From assembly GCF_038502225.1 (NCBI RefSeq), contig NC_091303.1:31187414-31251413 (forward strand): a DNA stretch of 64,000 nucleotides, read 5' to 3'. Source of the DNA: Cherax quadricarinatus (lineage: Eukaryota; Arthropoda; Malacostraca; Decapoda; Parastacidae). The notes below the pieces were generated by a model. It saw nothing but the letters and a program-made list of their open reading frames with translations, was not told where the DNA came from and searched no databases. The translations under genes were made by a program, and so were the position numbers. Shown one piece after another: positions 1-10,949 of the stretch. The number at the start of each line of letters is the position of its first letter. The stretch's first letter is position 1.

Positions 1-310
1 AATCCAGTGAAGAGCAGGAGTGCAGTGGGGACAGTAAAGGAACACTGTATCAACATCTGGGGTCCCAGACTATTCAACATCTTACCAGAAGATATCAGAA
101 ACACGGCTGGAACCAGTGTAGAAGCCTTCAAGAGGAAACTGGACAAGTATCTTTACCAGGTGCCAGATCAACCAGGCTGTGATGGATATGTGGGGCAGCG
201 GGCCTCCAGCAGCAACAGCCTGGTTGACCTGGTAAGCACCAGACGAGCCTGGCCCATGGCCGGGCTCAAAGAGTAGATAAACCCTCAAAACTCCTCAAAG
301 GTATATCAAA
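1..310 (+). mobile_element. LINE-C 3' end fragment (RT carboxyl-terminal tail)
   Basis: An open frame at 7-276 encodes a segment with a 'GPRLFNILPEDIRN' motif followed by a lysine-rich 'FKRKLDKYL' stretch. This pattern is typical of the extreme carboxyl end of non-LTR retrotransposon reverse transcriptases, where a W/F-N-x-L-P block precedes a short FK..LD helix. A second copy lies inverted at 60336-60613. Both copies end with a similar short sequence (CTCAAAACTCCTCAAAGG near 284-301), which marks the likely 3' terminus. The 5' part lies outside the window. The clade is unresolved. Confidence 0.7.
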
Positions 311-1448
311 GGTAGGTGGTAGGTTACTGAAAGCATTTAAGATATTTTACGAGAATAGTGAGGCTTGGGTTAGAATATGTAAGAGAGTGGGAGATTATTT
401 CCCATTAAAAGTAGGCCTTAGACAGAGATGCATGGTGTCACCATGGTTGTTCAATATATTTATAGATGGGGTTGTAAGAGAAGTGAATGCTCGGGTGTTG
501 GCAAGAGGCGTTGGATTAAGAGATAAAGAATCTAACACAAAGTGAGAGTTGGCACAGTTGCTTTTTGTTGATGACACTGTGCTTTTGGGAGATTCTAAAG
601 AGAAGTTGCAGAGGATGGTGAGCAAGTTTCAAAAGGTATGTAAAAGAAGGAAATTAAAAATGAATGTAGGAAAGAGCAAGGTGACGAGGATAATAAAAAA
701 AATATGTGATGAAAGACTGGATATCAGATTGGAAGGAGGAAGTATGGAGGAAGTGAATGTATTCAGATGTTTGGGAGTGGACTTGCCAGCAGTTGGGTCT
801 TTGAAAGATAAGGTGAATCATAGAATTGATGAGGGGAAAAAGATGAGTGGTGCACTGAGCAGTCTGTGGAGACAAAGAACATTATCCATGGTAGCACAGG
901 GGAATGTATGAGAGTATAGGGGTACCTACACTCTTATATGGGTGGAGCCAGTGGATATGGCATGTCTGAGGACAATGTGTGGTATGGATATAATGCAGAG
1001 AAGCCATAGTTTGGAAATTAGGAGGAGGTGTGGGGTTACTAAAAATATTATTCAGAGGGCAAAGGAAGGGTTGTTGAGGTGGTTTGGACATTTAGAGAGG
1101 ATGGAACAAAATAGAATGACTTGGAGGGCATATAAATCTGTAGCTTCCACTAGTGGAAGGAAGGCTGGGTAGGGGTTGTCCTAGGAAAGGTTGGAGGGAG
1201 GGGTTAAAAGCGGTTTTGTGTGCAAGGGGCTTGGACTTCCAGCAAGTGTGAGCATGTTGGATTGAAGTGAGTGCAGATGAATGGTTTTTATTTGACGTGC
1301 TGTTGGAGTGTGAGCAAAGTAACATTAATGAAGGGATTCAGGGCATCCTGTTAGCTGGACTTGAGTCCTGGAGGTGGGAAGCACAGTGTCTGCACTCTGA
1401 AGGAGGGGTGTTAGTATGTTGCAAGTTTTTAACTGTAGTGTAGGCATG
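311..1448 (+). pseudogene. LINE-A8: decayed RT carboxyl half and 3' UTR, first part
   Basis: The translation shows the LINE-A thumb/palm region: a 'VGLRQ.C.VSPWLFNIFID' block, then 'FVDDTVLLGD' in place of the catalytic FADD motif (frame 549-911), then the 'RWFGHLERM' carboxyl block near 1075-1110. Stop codons and frameshifts break the frame (for example TGA at 543), so it cannot encode RT. The 3' UTR runs from about 1290 and stops abruptly at 1448. It resumes at 15892, because a hAT-like element inserted here. Confidence 0.85.
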
Positions 1449-2368
1449 CAGGGATGTCGCTAGAGTTGGTGTCACCTGGGGCGGAATCTCTGGTGTCACC
1501 CGGGGCAGCATCTTTGGTGTTACCCCCCATGAAATTCAAGGGCAGGTGGGGGGAAATAAACTCCAATTATGTCACTACTGCATGACCAGTGACAAATGTT
1601 TAGCAATGAGAACGTTCAAAGGCCATAAACTGAAGAGGAGAATACTTCTCAACTTTATTAATGATAAAATAAATAATTGTAGTAATATTGAGGAAACATA
1701 AACTCAAGTACCACTTGGAGTACATCCAACAGATCCTACATTTATTCATCTTCAACAATGCCAAAACAAAAACAAAAAACTTGAAAAATAAAGAAAAACA
1801 TTACAATATCAGAGAAACACTAGTTTCAATTTGACCTTGAGTACAGGTAACATCTCAGTGAATCTGATGTTACATTTCCTTGCCTTCAATTATGCAAAAT
1901 CATCTATCATATCATCAGAATCAATGATTTTCACTATATAGGCTTACAGTAGGGCCCCACTTATATGGCAGGTTAGGTTCCAGGCTACCGCCGTAAAGCG
2001 GAAATCACCGTAAAATGGAACACCCTTTTTTTCCACTTATAAATGCATACAAATACTATGTAACAAGTTTACACTAACATATATTAAGTTAGCAATAGAC
2101 CTAGGCATTAAAAACAATAAAAAAGTAAAATACGTACACATATAGTGCACTCATTACTTACCTTAAAATATTTGTAGTCTTAATCTAGGGTGAGACAAGT
2201 AGTATTTATTGTAAAAAATCAAGCGTGGTATGTATGGTAGTCAGCACATAATGGGATTTACTGTTATGCTACTGTAATAATTGTATAAATATCATACCAG
2301 GCCACCCTGATGTGTATTAGATGTGTGAGGTCGTTTGTTTACCTGCACACAATTTTCTATGACATTAA

Positions 2369-3644
2369 CCCTTTGACTGTTGCAACCCCCAATCCTGAGG
2401 TGTCTCCTGGTGTCGCAAAATTTAAAAAAAAAAAATATTTTTTCTTATGAAATGATAGAGAATCTTTTCCCGATTGTAATGACACCAAAAAAAACGAAAT
2501 TTGATGGAAAACTGACGGAATTATGCTCTCGCGAAGTTAACGACCTCGGCGCTGTTTACAAATTGGCGATTTCGCCCACTTCGAGCCCTATTTTCGGCTA
2601 ATTCCATTGTTTCAGTCGCCCAAACTCATAGCTACTTCTTTAGAACTCCATTTTTTCTATCGATTGAGTACGAGAAACTGCCCATTTACCGATTTCAACT
2701 ACCTAATACAGTGGACCCCCGGTTAACGATATTTTTTCACTCCAGAAGTATGTTCAGGTGCCAGTACTGACTGAATTTGTTCCCATTAGGAATATTGTGA
2801 AGTAGATTAGTCCATTTCAGACCCCCAAACATACACGTACAAACGCACTTACATAAATACACTTACATAATTGGTCGCATTCGGAGGTGATCGTTATGCG
2901 GGGGTCCACTGTAATGTGGTCAGAAATTTACAATTTGGCCAATTTCACAAAAACTAAAAATTATGACAATTTCAAAATAAGGTCCAGAATGAACAATGCA
3001 GACATTCCTGGCTCTAAAATAACATTTTCTTTGTTCATCAGTCACGTCTCCAGGCCCCTCTGATATTACTCTTGCTTTCCATTATGAATTTTTATTCAAA
3101 TAAAAAAAAAAGATTTACTGTTATGCAGACTACTGCAATACTGTAATAATTGTATAACTAACATCAACCCATTCATGACTGCATATTAGAATGGCTAGTT
3201 GGACATTTATTGGACAATGGCATCATTTGTTTACTTTTGAACATTGGCAAAAATCAAACATTTCCCCTACTTTGAGCTCCATTTCTAGGTTCTTTTTATA
3301 GTAAAATCAATCAAAATCACCTCTATTTCTATAATATGTTTTCCATTCTATCAAATGAGACCAAGAAAACGAGAATACAACCATAAATACTATACGAAAA
3401 TAGACCACAAAGTCGGCATTTTAATTAAAAAAAAAAACGGTCTGAGTTTTTTTTTTCTCATTATGCACTGCATGCTCCAGGATTTTTTTTATATGGTGCA
3501 CATTGACCACACAGACCCATTCTCTCACATGTGGGCCTACCAGCTTTCTCCTGCTTGATTTGAAGCCGCTAGAATTTATGAGTATATATACGTCAAACAT
3601 GGTACCTCGTAAGACGTATATATATGGCCGCGACAGTCAAAGGG
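2369..3644. mobile_element. pB-N1: non-autonomous piggyBac element, GACTGT subfamily
   Basis: It is bounded by TTAA at 2365-2368 and 3645-3648. The left end starts CCCTTTGACTGTTGC and the right end, reverse-complemented, starts CCCTTTGACTGTCGC, so the ends match each other. There is no transposase frame. The right subterminal region carries two palindromic arms (around 3580-3595 and 3610-3625). A 203-bp Tigger MITE is inserted at 2709-2911. A closely related copy is at 33525-34593. The end motif resembles that of P2, which is a possible source of transposase. Confidence 0.85.
2709..2911. mobile_element. Tigger-type MITE (203 bp)
   Basis: The left end is CAGTGGACCCCCGGTTAACG and the right end is the inverted CGTTATGCGGGGGTCCACTG, flanked by TA on both sides. 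These ends are characteristic of Tigger (Tc1/mariner superfamily) elements. There is no coding capacity. A second, reverse-oriented and end-deleted copy lies at 57800-57970 inside element Z. Confidence 0.9.
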
Positions 3645-4337
3645 TTAACCCTTTCAGGGTCCACAGGGCAAATTTCAGTGTGCACCAGGGTCCAAGAATT
3701 TTCAAAAAATAATTTTGTTATTTTTTCTTATGAAATGGTAGAGAATTTTTTTCTGAAGGTAATAAAACAAAAAGTACGAAATTTGATGGAAAATTGACAA
3801 AATTATGCTCTTGCAAATTTTGATGTGTCAGCGATATTTACATATCAGTGATTTTGCAGACTTTGACTCCCATTTTACGCCAATTACATTATTTCAGTCG
3901 AGTAAATTCTTAGCTACTTCACTAGTATTTCTTCTATTCTATCGATTGAGCACAAGAAATCGCCAAGTCAAATGTCTCAACTACAAAATAAAGTGATTGG
4001 AAATTGGCAATTTGGCCAATTTAATGCAAAGTTCAAAACATTCCAATTTCAAAATAAGGTCCAGAATAAACAATGCAGGCATTCCTGGCACTAAACTAAC
4101 ATTTCCTCTGTTCATTAGTTACATTTTTAGGATTTACAAATGAATTCCATTTTGATTTTTTATTCACATAATGAATTTTTATTCAAACCAAAAAATAGAA
4201 GATTTACTGTTATGCAATATTGCAATAATTGTATAAATAATATCAGCACATTTGTGAACATATATTAGACCCACCAGCTTGTGGGTATTAGACGTGTGAG
4301 GTCATTTGTTTACTCTTGAACATTGGCAAACATTTAA

Positions 4338-7283
4338 CCCTTTGAGGGTCGACAGGCCCTCTCCGAAACTCGTTCTCAGGGTCGGCCAAATTTCAAAAAA
4401 AAAAAAATTATTTTTTCTTATGAAAAAATAGAGTATTTTTTTCTAAACATTATAGGCTAAACAAAAAAATTTTAGCGTCAATACTTACCGAGATATGGAG
4501 GTGTGAAATTTCCCAAAATTGAACAACATATGGTAACATCGCCGACTGCCGTCACCCGGTATTTTTCTATTTACTTTTTTATGTACTATTTTCAATTTTT
4601 TTTCAATTTTTCTTTTTCTGAGTAACTTTTATGGCCTCTGAGGCCAACATGATCAGTATTTTGTAAGTTATTTCTTTTTCAATACTACACAATAAGGGCG
4701 TAAACACTGTTGTCATTATTTTGTTTACAGAAAATATTTACACAAACAAACAATATGAAATGTTGTTTATTACTATTTTTCTATATTTTATATACACATA
4801 TACAGTCACAGGACATGTTTCTAGAAGTTCTGCAGCCTGTGGAACTCTTTGAAACATGGTGTCATGCACAGTGGAGTTTTGCACTCCTCACACATAAAAC
4901 GAGTGTCTCTGCGTTGTCGTGGGCGTTTTTTTGTATGTGAACAGACGTAACACCTCTTCTGAGCCTTTTTCTTCAAAGCAGTAGCAGGCAGTTTTACCAG
5001 GAAGTGATCACCATGCTTCAGACGAGCAGGTAGTTGTTGATAATTTGGTGGGCGGTCAATTGCAGGTGCATTTCCTTGGTACTTGAATACTATTTGTCTG
5101 ATGACAGACAAACAGAATTCGCCGTACTGTGGTTTGTTTCTGGTGCTCATCTTATACATATTATAAGCATTGAGCATGGAAATGTCCAGAAGATGGAAAA
5201 ACAGTTTGATGTACCACTTATAACTCTTGCGAACACAATCAGCAAACCCAATCTGCATGTCACATTTGTCCACTGAACGCATGTTGAAGGTGTAATCAAT
5301 CACAGCTGCAGGTTTTAGAATGGGTTCATTTCTCTCTCTATGCTGCCTGCCACTGTCTGCCATTTCATTAGGGTGAATTGATGACAACAGTGTGACATCT
5401 CGTTTGTCATGCCACCGAAATGCCATGATGTCATTGGCAGCAAACGCCTGCACCTCACCTCTGCGAGTGCCAGCATCAAACCTGGGCATATGTTTTCGAT
5501 TTGCACGCACTGTGCCACACACATCTGTCATGTTCACTCGCAAAAAATCACTGAGTGAGGGGCTTGTGTACCAGTTATCTGTATATAATATATGCCCCTT
5601 ACCAAGGTATGGTTCTATCATTGTTCGAACCACATCACCTGAGATGCCTAATAACTTCCTGGTATTTTGCAATGTATAACTTCCAGTGTACACAATAATA
5701 TCCAATACCAGACCACTGTAACAATCACAAAGCACAAACAACTTTATACCAAAGCGTTTCCTCTTGCTTGGTATGTACTGCTTGAAAGAGAGTCTTCCTT
5801 TGAACAGAATCAAAGACTCGTCAATTACAAGCTTCCTGAAGGGATAAAAATGAGTACTGAATTTCTGTTTCAGATACACAAACACATTCCTAATCTTATA
5901 TAACCTGTCAGTTCTGTCAGGCCTGGTTTTATCTGAGAAGTGAAGCATACGTAACATTAGCACAAATCGATTCACTGGCATTATATCACTGAAACCTGGT
6001 GTTGCAATCAGGGGGTCTGTTGACCAGTATGATTTCACTTTGTGCTTATACACATGTGGCATAAGCATTATTGTGGCAAAGAAAAGATACAGCTCAGCCA
6101 CAGTTGCCTCCTTCCACTGGTGTAGACGTGATTTTGGTGAAAGTATTGTGTTTGCCATGGTGTACTCGTAGTATGTGTTGCTTTCCATGACAATACTTTT
6201 CATCAGTGGTTCGTCAAAGAATAACTCGAAACATTCCAGTTCAGTGGCATTGTTCCCAAGTGCACAAGATGGCCATATTCCACTTTGGCTGCCATCAAAC
6301 TGGTGGGGATTTGGAACAAAATTGACAGCTTCCTGCCAATCCCAGGTGCGGTCTGCTGGTGGGTACTGGACAATGACAGGTGGTTGTGGTTGTGGAGGTT
6401 GTGGTTGTGGAGGTTGTGGTTGTGGAGGCTGGTGTGGTGGGAGAGTGGGGGATGGTGGCCTTTGTTCTAGATCAGCTGAGGCAGCGGCGTGGGTGGCAGC
6501 ATGGCCCACTGCTGGTGCCTCACCGCCGGCACCACTACCACCACGCACATTTTCCATCCCAATTGCAACAGTATCTTCGTCATTTTCACTCTCTGTTCCT
6601 GTTGTACAGCCACGGGATGTACTCCGAGATACACTCCTTCCCCTTGGAATAGCATATGGCACACTTCCAGAGCGCATATATCGTCGTATATACTGACGCT
6701 TCACTGGGGAATATTGCACTTCACTATCACTACTGGAACTAGTTTGAAGAGCTTGTAGTTCATATTCACTATCACTATCATCACCCATGCTCTCATCTGA
6801 GTCTGGGATTTGGGAAAATAGAAGTTTCCTCTTGGGTTCTGGAACAACTGAACATGAACACGAGGGCCCAGCACCAGAGGTGGAAGGCTGAGGGTCGTCT
6901 GGGTTTTCTTCACTATTACCGATATTATGGTCATTAGTTTCGGTCAAAACCTCACTAAAACCACGAAACTCATCTTCACTGGCACTTCCATCACTATTAG
7001 AACTGTCACTGGGGAACAAAAGTGTCCCAATTCGCCGAGGAGTGAGGAGCTTCTTACCGCGAGGCATGGTGGACATTGTTTACTAAGAGGGCATTCCCAC
7101 AATGCACCACTGGGTCCCAGATTTTTTTTCTACCGCGCACACTGACCACGCAGACCCATTCTCTCACACCTAGGCCTATCAGCCTTTTCGCGCGAGATTT
7201 GAGGCCGCTAGAATTTATGCGTACTAGTACGTCAAAAACCCCTACGCGTAAGACGTACTAGTACGACGAAAACCCTCAAAGGG
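4338..7283 (-). mobile_element. P1: complete piggyBac transposon
   Basis: The element is bounded by TTAA at 4334-4337 and 7284-7287. The left end reads CCCTTTGAGGGTCGACAGG and the right end, reverse-complemented, reads CCCTTTGAGGGTTTTCG. It is 2.9 kb, with one uninterrupted transposase frame on the minus strand, a long 5' subterminal region (7077-7283) and a 3' AT-rich region (4338-4820). The right subterminal segment has two copies of the palindrome CGTACTAGTACG. Both ends and the ORF look intact, so it may be autonomous. It is inserted in pB-N2. Confidence 0.93.
4821..7076 (-). CDS. piggyBac transposase (P1, 751 aa, intact)
   Basis: This DDE/D transposase would excise and insert DNA at TTAA. 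The first 230 or so residues are acidic, Ser/Asp/Pro-rich and probably disordered, and include a Pro-Gln repeat near residues 215-230. The catalytic domain follows: an aspartate in 'VIDESL' (about residue 419), 'TDNWYTS' (about 499) and 'SVDKCDM' (about 602). Their spacing matches the three-aspartate arrangement of piggyBac. The carboxyl end (about 709-751) is the cysteine-rich zinc-binding domain with CYVC, CEEC and PCF motifs. The start is ATG at 7076; a second ATG follows three codons later. The length is longer than the insect piggyBac transposase because of the acidic amino end. Nearly identical to P3, which points to recent mobility. Confidence 0.95.
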   Translation of the reverse strand: MSTMPRGKKLLTPRRIGTLLFPSDSSNSDGSASEDEFRGFSEVLTETNDHNIGNSEENPDDPQPSTSGAGPSCSCSVVPEPKRKLLFSQIPDSDESMGDDSDSEYELQALQTSSSSDSEVQYSPVKRQYIRRYMRSGSVPYAIPRGRSVSRSTSRGCTTGTESENDEDTVAIGMENVRGGSGAGGEAPAVGHAATHAAASADLEQRPPSPTLPPHQPPQPQPPQPQPPQPQPPVIVQYPPADRTWDWQEAVNFVPNPHQFDGSQSGIWPSCALGNNATELECFELFFDEPLMKSIVMESNTYYEYTMANTILSPKSRLHQWKEATVAELYLFFATIMLMPHVYKHKVKSYWSTDPLIATPGFSDIMPVNRFVLMLRMLHFSDKTRPDRTDRLYKIRNVFVYLKQKFSTHFYPFRKLVIDESLILFKGRLSFKQYIPSKRKRFGIKLFVLCDCYSGLVLDIIVYTGSYTLQNTRKLLGISGDVVRTMIEPYLGKGHILYTDNWYTSPSLSDFLRVNMTDVCGTVRANRKHMPRFDAGTRRGEVQAFAANDIMAFRWHDKRDVTLLSSIHPNEMADSGRQHRERNEPILKPAAVIDYTFNMRSVDKCDMQIGFADCVRKSYKWYIKLFFHLLDISMLNAYNMYKMSTRNKPQYGEFCLSVIRQIVFKYQGNAPAIDRPPNYQQLPARLKHGDHFLVKLPATALKKKAQKRCYVCSHTKKRPRQRRDTRFMCEECKTPLCMTPCFKEFHRLQNF

Positions 7284-7675
7284 TTAACAGTTCTACTAAT
7301 TTGAGCTCAGTTTCATGCCATTTCCAGTACTAAAACCAATCAAAATCATCTCTATTTCTGTAACATAACTTCCATTCTATCCAATGAGACCAAGAAATCG
7401 CAAATACAACTATAAAAAAACATATGAAAAAACACTGCAAACTCGCTGTTTTAATCGAAAATTATGGTCTCAATTTTGTTCTCTTATTATGCACTGTGTA
7501 CTGCAGGATTTGTTTTATGTGGTGCACACATACCGCATAGATGTATTTTCTTATATCTAGGCCCAAATTTACTGCTCACAGCTTGTCAGAGTGAGCTGAG
7601 CTCATGGCGTAGATCTACGGTTTGGACCCTCAACTCAAAGCTGTAGAACTATGACACGGACCCTGAAAGGGTTAA

Positions 7676-8022
7676 AGCTTCCCAGAGCGATAAAATGCAT
7701 ATACTGTTCACTCATTACTTAAAATATTTGTAGTCTTAATCTAGGGTGAGATGAGTAGTACGTATTTATTGTAAGAAATCAAGTGAGGTATGTATGGTAG
7801 CCAGCCAGGCTACCATACCAGGCCATTCCACCCACACAATATTCTATGACATTTAAGCATCCCAGAGCGATAAAATGCATATACAGTTCACTCATTACTT
7901 ACCTTAAAATATTTGTAGTCTTAATCGAGGGTGAGATGAGTAGTATTTATTGTAAGAAATCAAGTGTAGTATGTATGGTAGCTAGCCAGGCTACTCCACC
8001 CACACATAATATTTTATGATAT
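7676..8022. repeat. Tandem repeat of Y1 (about 180-bp unit)
   Basis: Two adjacent units begin with 'CCCAGAGCGATAAAATGCAT' at 7681 and 7861 and run through 'AAAATATTTGTAGTC' to a 'TATGACATTTAA' end. Related units precede pB-N1 (about 2110-2364) and follow P2 (10954-11035), and diverged units occur in Y2 (about 40970-41040 and 42500-42590). piggyBac elements sit in the TTAA at the end of two of these units. No coding function is seen. Confidence 0.85.
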
Positions 8023-8026
8023 TTAA

Positions 8027-10949
8027 CCCTTTGACTGTTTCAGGGCCCTCTCTGAAACTGTCATTCTATGTCGCCAAATATTCGAAAAAAAAAAAATTAT
8101 TTTTTCTTATGAAAATGTTAGGAATATTTTTACTAGTGTTTTAAGCCTAAAAAAAAAATTTTTGCCATCAGTACTTACCGAGATATAGAGCCGCAAAGTT
8201 TGCAGAAATCGACGTGCGTATGGCAACAGCGGCGACTGCCGCCCACCCGGTATTCTTTTATTTACTCTAATTCAAAGGTTTCTTGCATTTTTCAATATTT
8301 TTCTTTTCCAGGTAACTTATGTGGCCTGTGAGACCAATGTAAGGTGCATTGTTCAAATATACACTCATTATTTACAACACAATAACAGAACAAACTTTAT
8401 CACTATTAGTTTGTGTATACACTTTGTTTACACAAACAAACAATACAAAACAATGTTTATTACTATTGTTCCATAATATATATACATATGTACAGTCACT
8501 AAGCACGTTCCTAGAACTGCTGCAGCTTGTGGAACTCTTTGAAACATGGGTATATGCAGAGGGGCACTTCACACTCCTCACACATAAAACGAGTGTCTCT
8601 GCGTGTTTGTGGGCGTTTTGTGGTATGCATACATACATAACACCTCTTCTGAGCATTTTTCTTGGCAGTAGTAGGAGGCAGTTGTATGGGGTAGTGATCA
8701 CCAGGCCTCAAACGAGATGACGTCTGTGGGCGCTGGTCTATTGCAGGAGTTGCTCCTTTGTACTTTGCAATTATTTGTCTGATTACTGACAGGCAAAATT
8801 CACCATATTTTGGTGTTTTGTTGGTCTTCAACTTGTATATGTTATAAGCATTTAGCATAGAGATATCAACAAGATGGAAAAAAAGTTTGATATACCACTT
8901 ATAACTCTTGCGTACACAGTCTGCAAACCCAATCTGCATGTCACATTTGTCCACTAAGCGCATATTGAGGTTGTAGTCCATGACAGCTGCAGGCTTTAGA
9001 ATGGGTTCATTGGTCTCTCTGTTGTCCCTGCCACTGGGTACCATTTCGTTTGTGTGAACTGATGTCAACAATGTGACATCACGTTTGTCATGCCACCGAA
9101 ATGCCATGATGTCATTGGCAGCAAAGGCTTGCACCTCACCTCTGCGAGTGCCAGCGTCGAACCTTGGCATATGTTTGCGATTACCACGCACTGTGCCACA
9201 CACGTCTGTCAAGTTCACTCGCAAGAAATCACTGAGTAAGGGGCTTGTGTACCAGTTATCAGTAAATAACATATGCCCCTTACCAAGATATGGTTCCATC
9301 ATTGTTCGAACCACATCACCAGAGATACCCAATAACTTCATGGTATCTCTCAAAGTATTACTGCCAGTGTACACAATAATATCTAAAACAAGACCACTTC
9401 TGCAATCACACAGTACAAATAGCTTTATACCAAAGCGTTTCCTCTTGCTTGGTATATATTGCTTGAATGAGAGTCTTCCTTTGAATAAAATCAAGGACTC
9501 ATCAATAACAAGCTTCCTGAAGGGATAAAAATACATGCAGCACTTTTGTTTCAGGTACATAAACACATTTCTTATCTTATATAACCTGTCACTTCTGTCA
9601 GGCCTGGTTTTGTCTGAAAAGTGTAACATACGCAACAGTATCAGGAAACGATTGACACCTATAATGTCACTAAAACCTGGAGTTGAAATCAGGCGATCTG
9701 TTGTCCAGTATGTGGTGACAGTGTGCTTATACACATGTGGCATAAGCATTATTGTGGCAAAAAATAGGTACATCTCTGCCACAGTTGTCTCCTTCCACTT
9801 GTGTAGCCGTGATTTTGGTGAGAGAATTGTATTTGCCATGGTGTATTCACAGTATGTGTTGGTTTCCCTGACAATGATGTCCATCAGGGGTTCATCGAAG
9901 AATAACTCAAAGCAGTCCAGTTCACTGGCATTGTTCCCAAGTGGACAAGATGGCTTTATTCCACTTTGTGTTTCATCAAAGTCATGGGGACTGGGAACAA
10001 ACTCGTCACCGTCCTGCCAATCCCAGATGCGGTCTGCTGGTGGGGTCTGGATATTGTACCGTGGTTGTGGCTGTGCAGGTTGTGGTGGTGCAGGTTGTGG
10101 CAGTGTGGGGTAGGGTGAGGCTGGTTGTTCTGCTGAGTCAGCCGCGTGGCTAGTAGCGTGGCCCGGTGATGGTGCCACATGGGCCGTGCCACCCTCACTA
10201 TCACCACCACTGCCTCCTCCCTCACTGTCACCATTCATACCCATCGTTACAATATCATCATCTTCACTATCAGGTCGTGGTGTTGGGCCACGGGATGTGC
10301 TCCCAGAGTTTCTCCTTCCCCTTGGAACAACATATGAAACACTACCAGACCGCATGCTACGTCGTACATACTGGCGCTTCACTGGGGAATATTCACTCTC
10401 ACTGTCACTAGAACTGCTTTCAATGACCTTGAAATCACTATCACTATCACTGCTATCATCAGGGTGTTGTACACGACCAAATAGTTTCCTCTTTCGTCCT
10501 GGTACAGGCGAAGGTGAATGTGAACAAGCCGGCACAGCACCAGAGGTCGAAGGTTGTGGGTCATCTGGGTTTTCGTCACTATTTACGTTATCCTGGGCAC
10601 TTTTTTCGGTAACACTCACTTGAAAACCCTTGAATTCACTGTCACTGACATTTTCATCGCTGTTAGAGCTATCACTTGGGAACAAAAGACCTCCAATCCG
10701 CCGAGGAGTGAGGAACTTCTTACCGAGAGGCATGGTGAAAATGGACTGACAACATGGCGTTCCCACAATGCACCGCTAGGTCCCAGATTTTTTTCACAGG
10801 GTGCACACCGACCACTGAGACCCATTCTCTCCCGTGTAGGCCTACCAGGCCTTTGGCGCGCGATTTGAAGCCGCTAGAATTTGTGCGTATAAATATGTCA
10901 GAAACATTGGCTCGTAAGACGTATTTATACGTCGGAAACAGTCAAAGGG
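8027..10949 (-). mobile_element. P2: complete piggyBac transposon, GACTGT subfamily
   Basis: Bounded by TTAA at 8023-8026 and 10950-10953. The left end begins CCCTTTGACTGTTTCAGG and the right end, reverse-complemented, begins CCCTTTGACTGTTTCCG. It is 2.9 kb with one intact transposase frame on the minus strand. The right subterminal palindrome uses a different core from P1 (GACGTATTTATACGTC, about 10919-10934, with a complementary partner at about 10885-10900). It is inserted at the end of a Y1 tandem unit. Probably a separate lineage from P1. Confidence 0.93.
8511..10733 (-). CDS. piggyBac transposase (P2, 740 aa, intact)
   Basis: This is a TTAA-specific DDE/D transposase, diverged from P1 mainly in the acidic amino-terminal 230 residues. 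The catalytic aspartates lie in 'VIDESL' (about 411), 'TDNWYTS' (about 491) and 'LVDKCDM' (about 594). The carboxyl cysteine-rich domain keeps CYVC, CEEC and PCF. I chose ATG at 10733 (MPLGKK) because it aligns with the P1 and P4 starts; the frame stays open 11 codons further upstream without an ATG. P2 lacks the expanded Pro-Gln repeat seen in P1, P3 and P4. No stop or frameshift is visible, so it may be functional. Confidence 0.94.
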   Translation of the reverse strand: MPLGKKFLTPRRIGGLLFPSDSSNSDENVSDSEFKGFQVSVTEKSAQDNVNSDENPDDPQPSTSGAVPACSHSPSPVPGRKRKLFGRVQHPDDSSDSDSDFKVIESSSSDSESEYSPVKRQYVRRSMRSGSVSYVVPRGRRNSGSTSRGPTPRPDSEDDDIVTMGMNGDSEGGGSGGDSEGGTAHVAPSPGHATSHAADSAEQPASPYPTLPQPAPPQPAQPQPRYNIQTPPADRIWDWQDGDEFVPSPHDFDETQSGIKPSCPLGNNASELDCFELFFDEPLMDIIVRETNTYCEYTMANTILSPKSRLHKWKETTVAEMYLFFATIMLMPHVYKHTVTTYWTTDRLISTPGFSDIIGVNRFLILLRMLHFSDKTRPDRSDRLYKIRNVFMYLKQKCCMYFYPFRKLVIDESLILFKGRLSFKQYIPSKRKRFGIKLFVLCDCRSGLVLDIIVYTGSNTLRDTMKLLGISGDVVRTMMEPYLGKGHMLFTDNWYTSPLLSDFLRVNLTDVCGTVRGNRKHMPRFDAGTRRGEVQAFAANDIMAFRWHDKRDVTLLTSVHTNEMVPSGRDNRETNEPILKPAAVMDYNLNMRLVDKCDMQIGFADCVRKSYKWYIKLFFHLVDISMLNAYNIYKLKTNKTPKYGEFCLSVIRQIIAKYKGATPAIDQRPQTSSRLRPGDHYPIQLPPTTAKKNAQKRCYVCMHTTKRPQTRRDTRFMCEECEVPLCIYPCFKEFHKLQQF

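Larger units (their letters stand above)
3649..7671. mobile_element. pB-N2: non-autonomous piggyBac element split by P1
   Basis: The left end begins CCCTTTCAGGGTCC after TTAA at 3645-3648. The right end is the inverted GGACCCTGAAAGGG before TTAA at 7672-7675. Without P1 (4338-7283 plus one TTAA) the element would be about 1.07 kb, which agrees with its uninterrupted relative at 18511-19587 in the opposite orientation. It shares its left TTAA with pB-N1, so the two sit back to back. No coding sequence of its own. Confidence 0.85.

Noticed and set aside
6175..6696. 173-codon Cys/Gly-rich frame (and its equivalent at 49444-49980)
   Set aside because: It is antisense to the Pro-Gln repeat of an intact piggyBac transposase; the sense frame has clear motifs.
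9535..10113. 192-codon + strand frame with no known domain
   Set aside because: Lies entirely antisense to the P2 transposase coding sequence.
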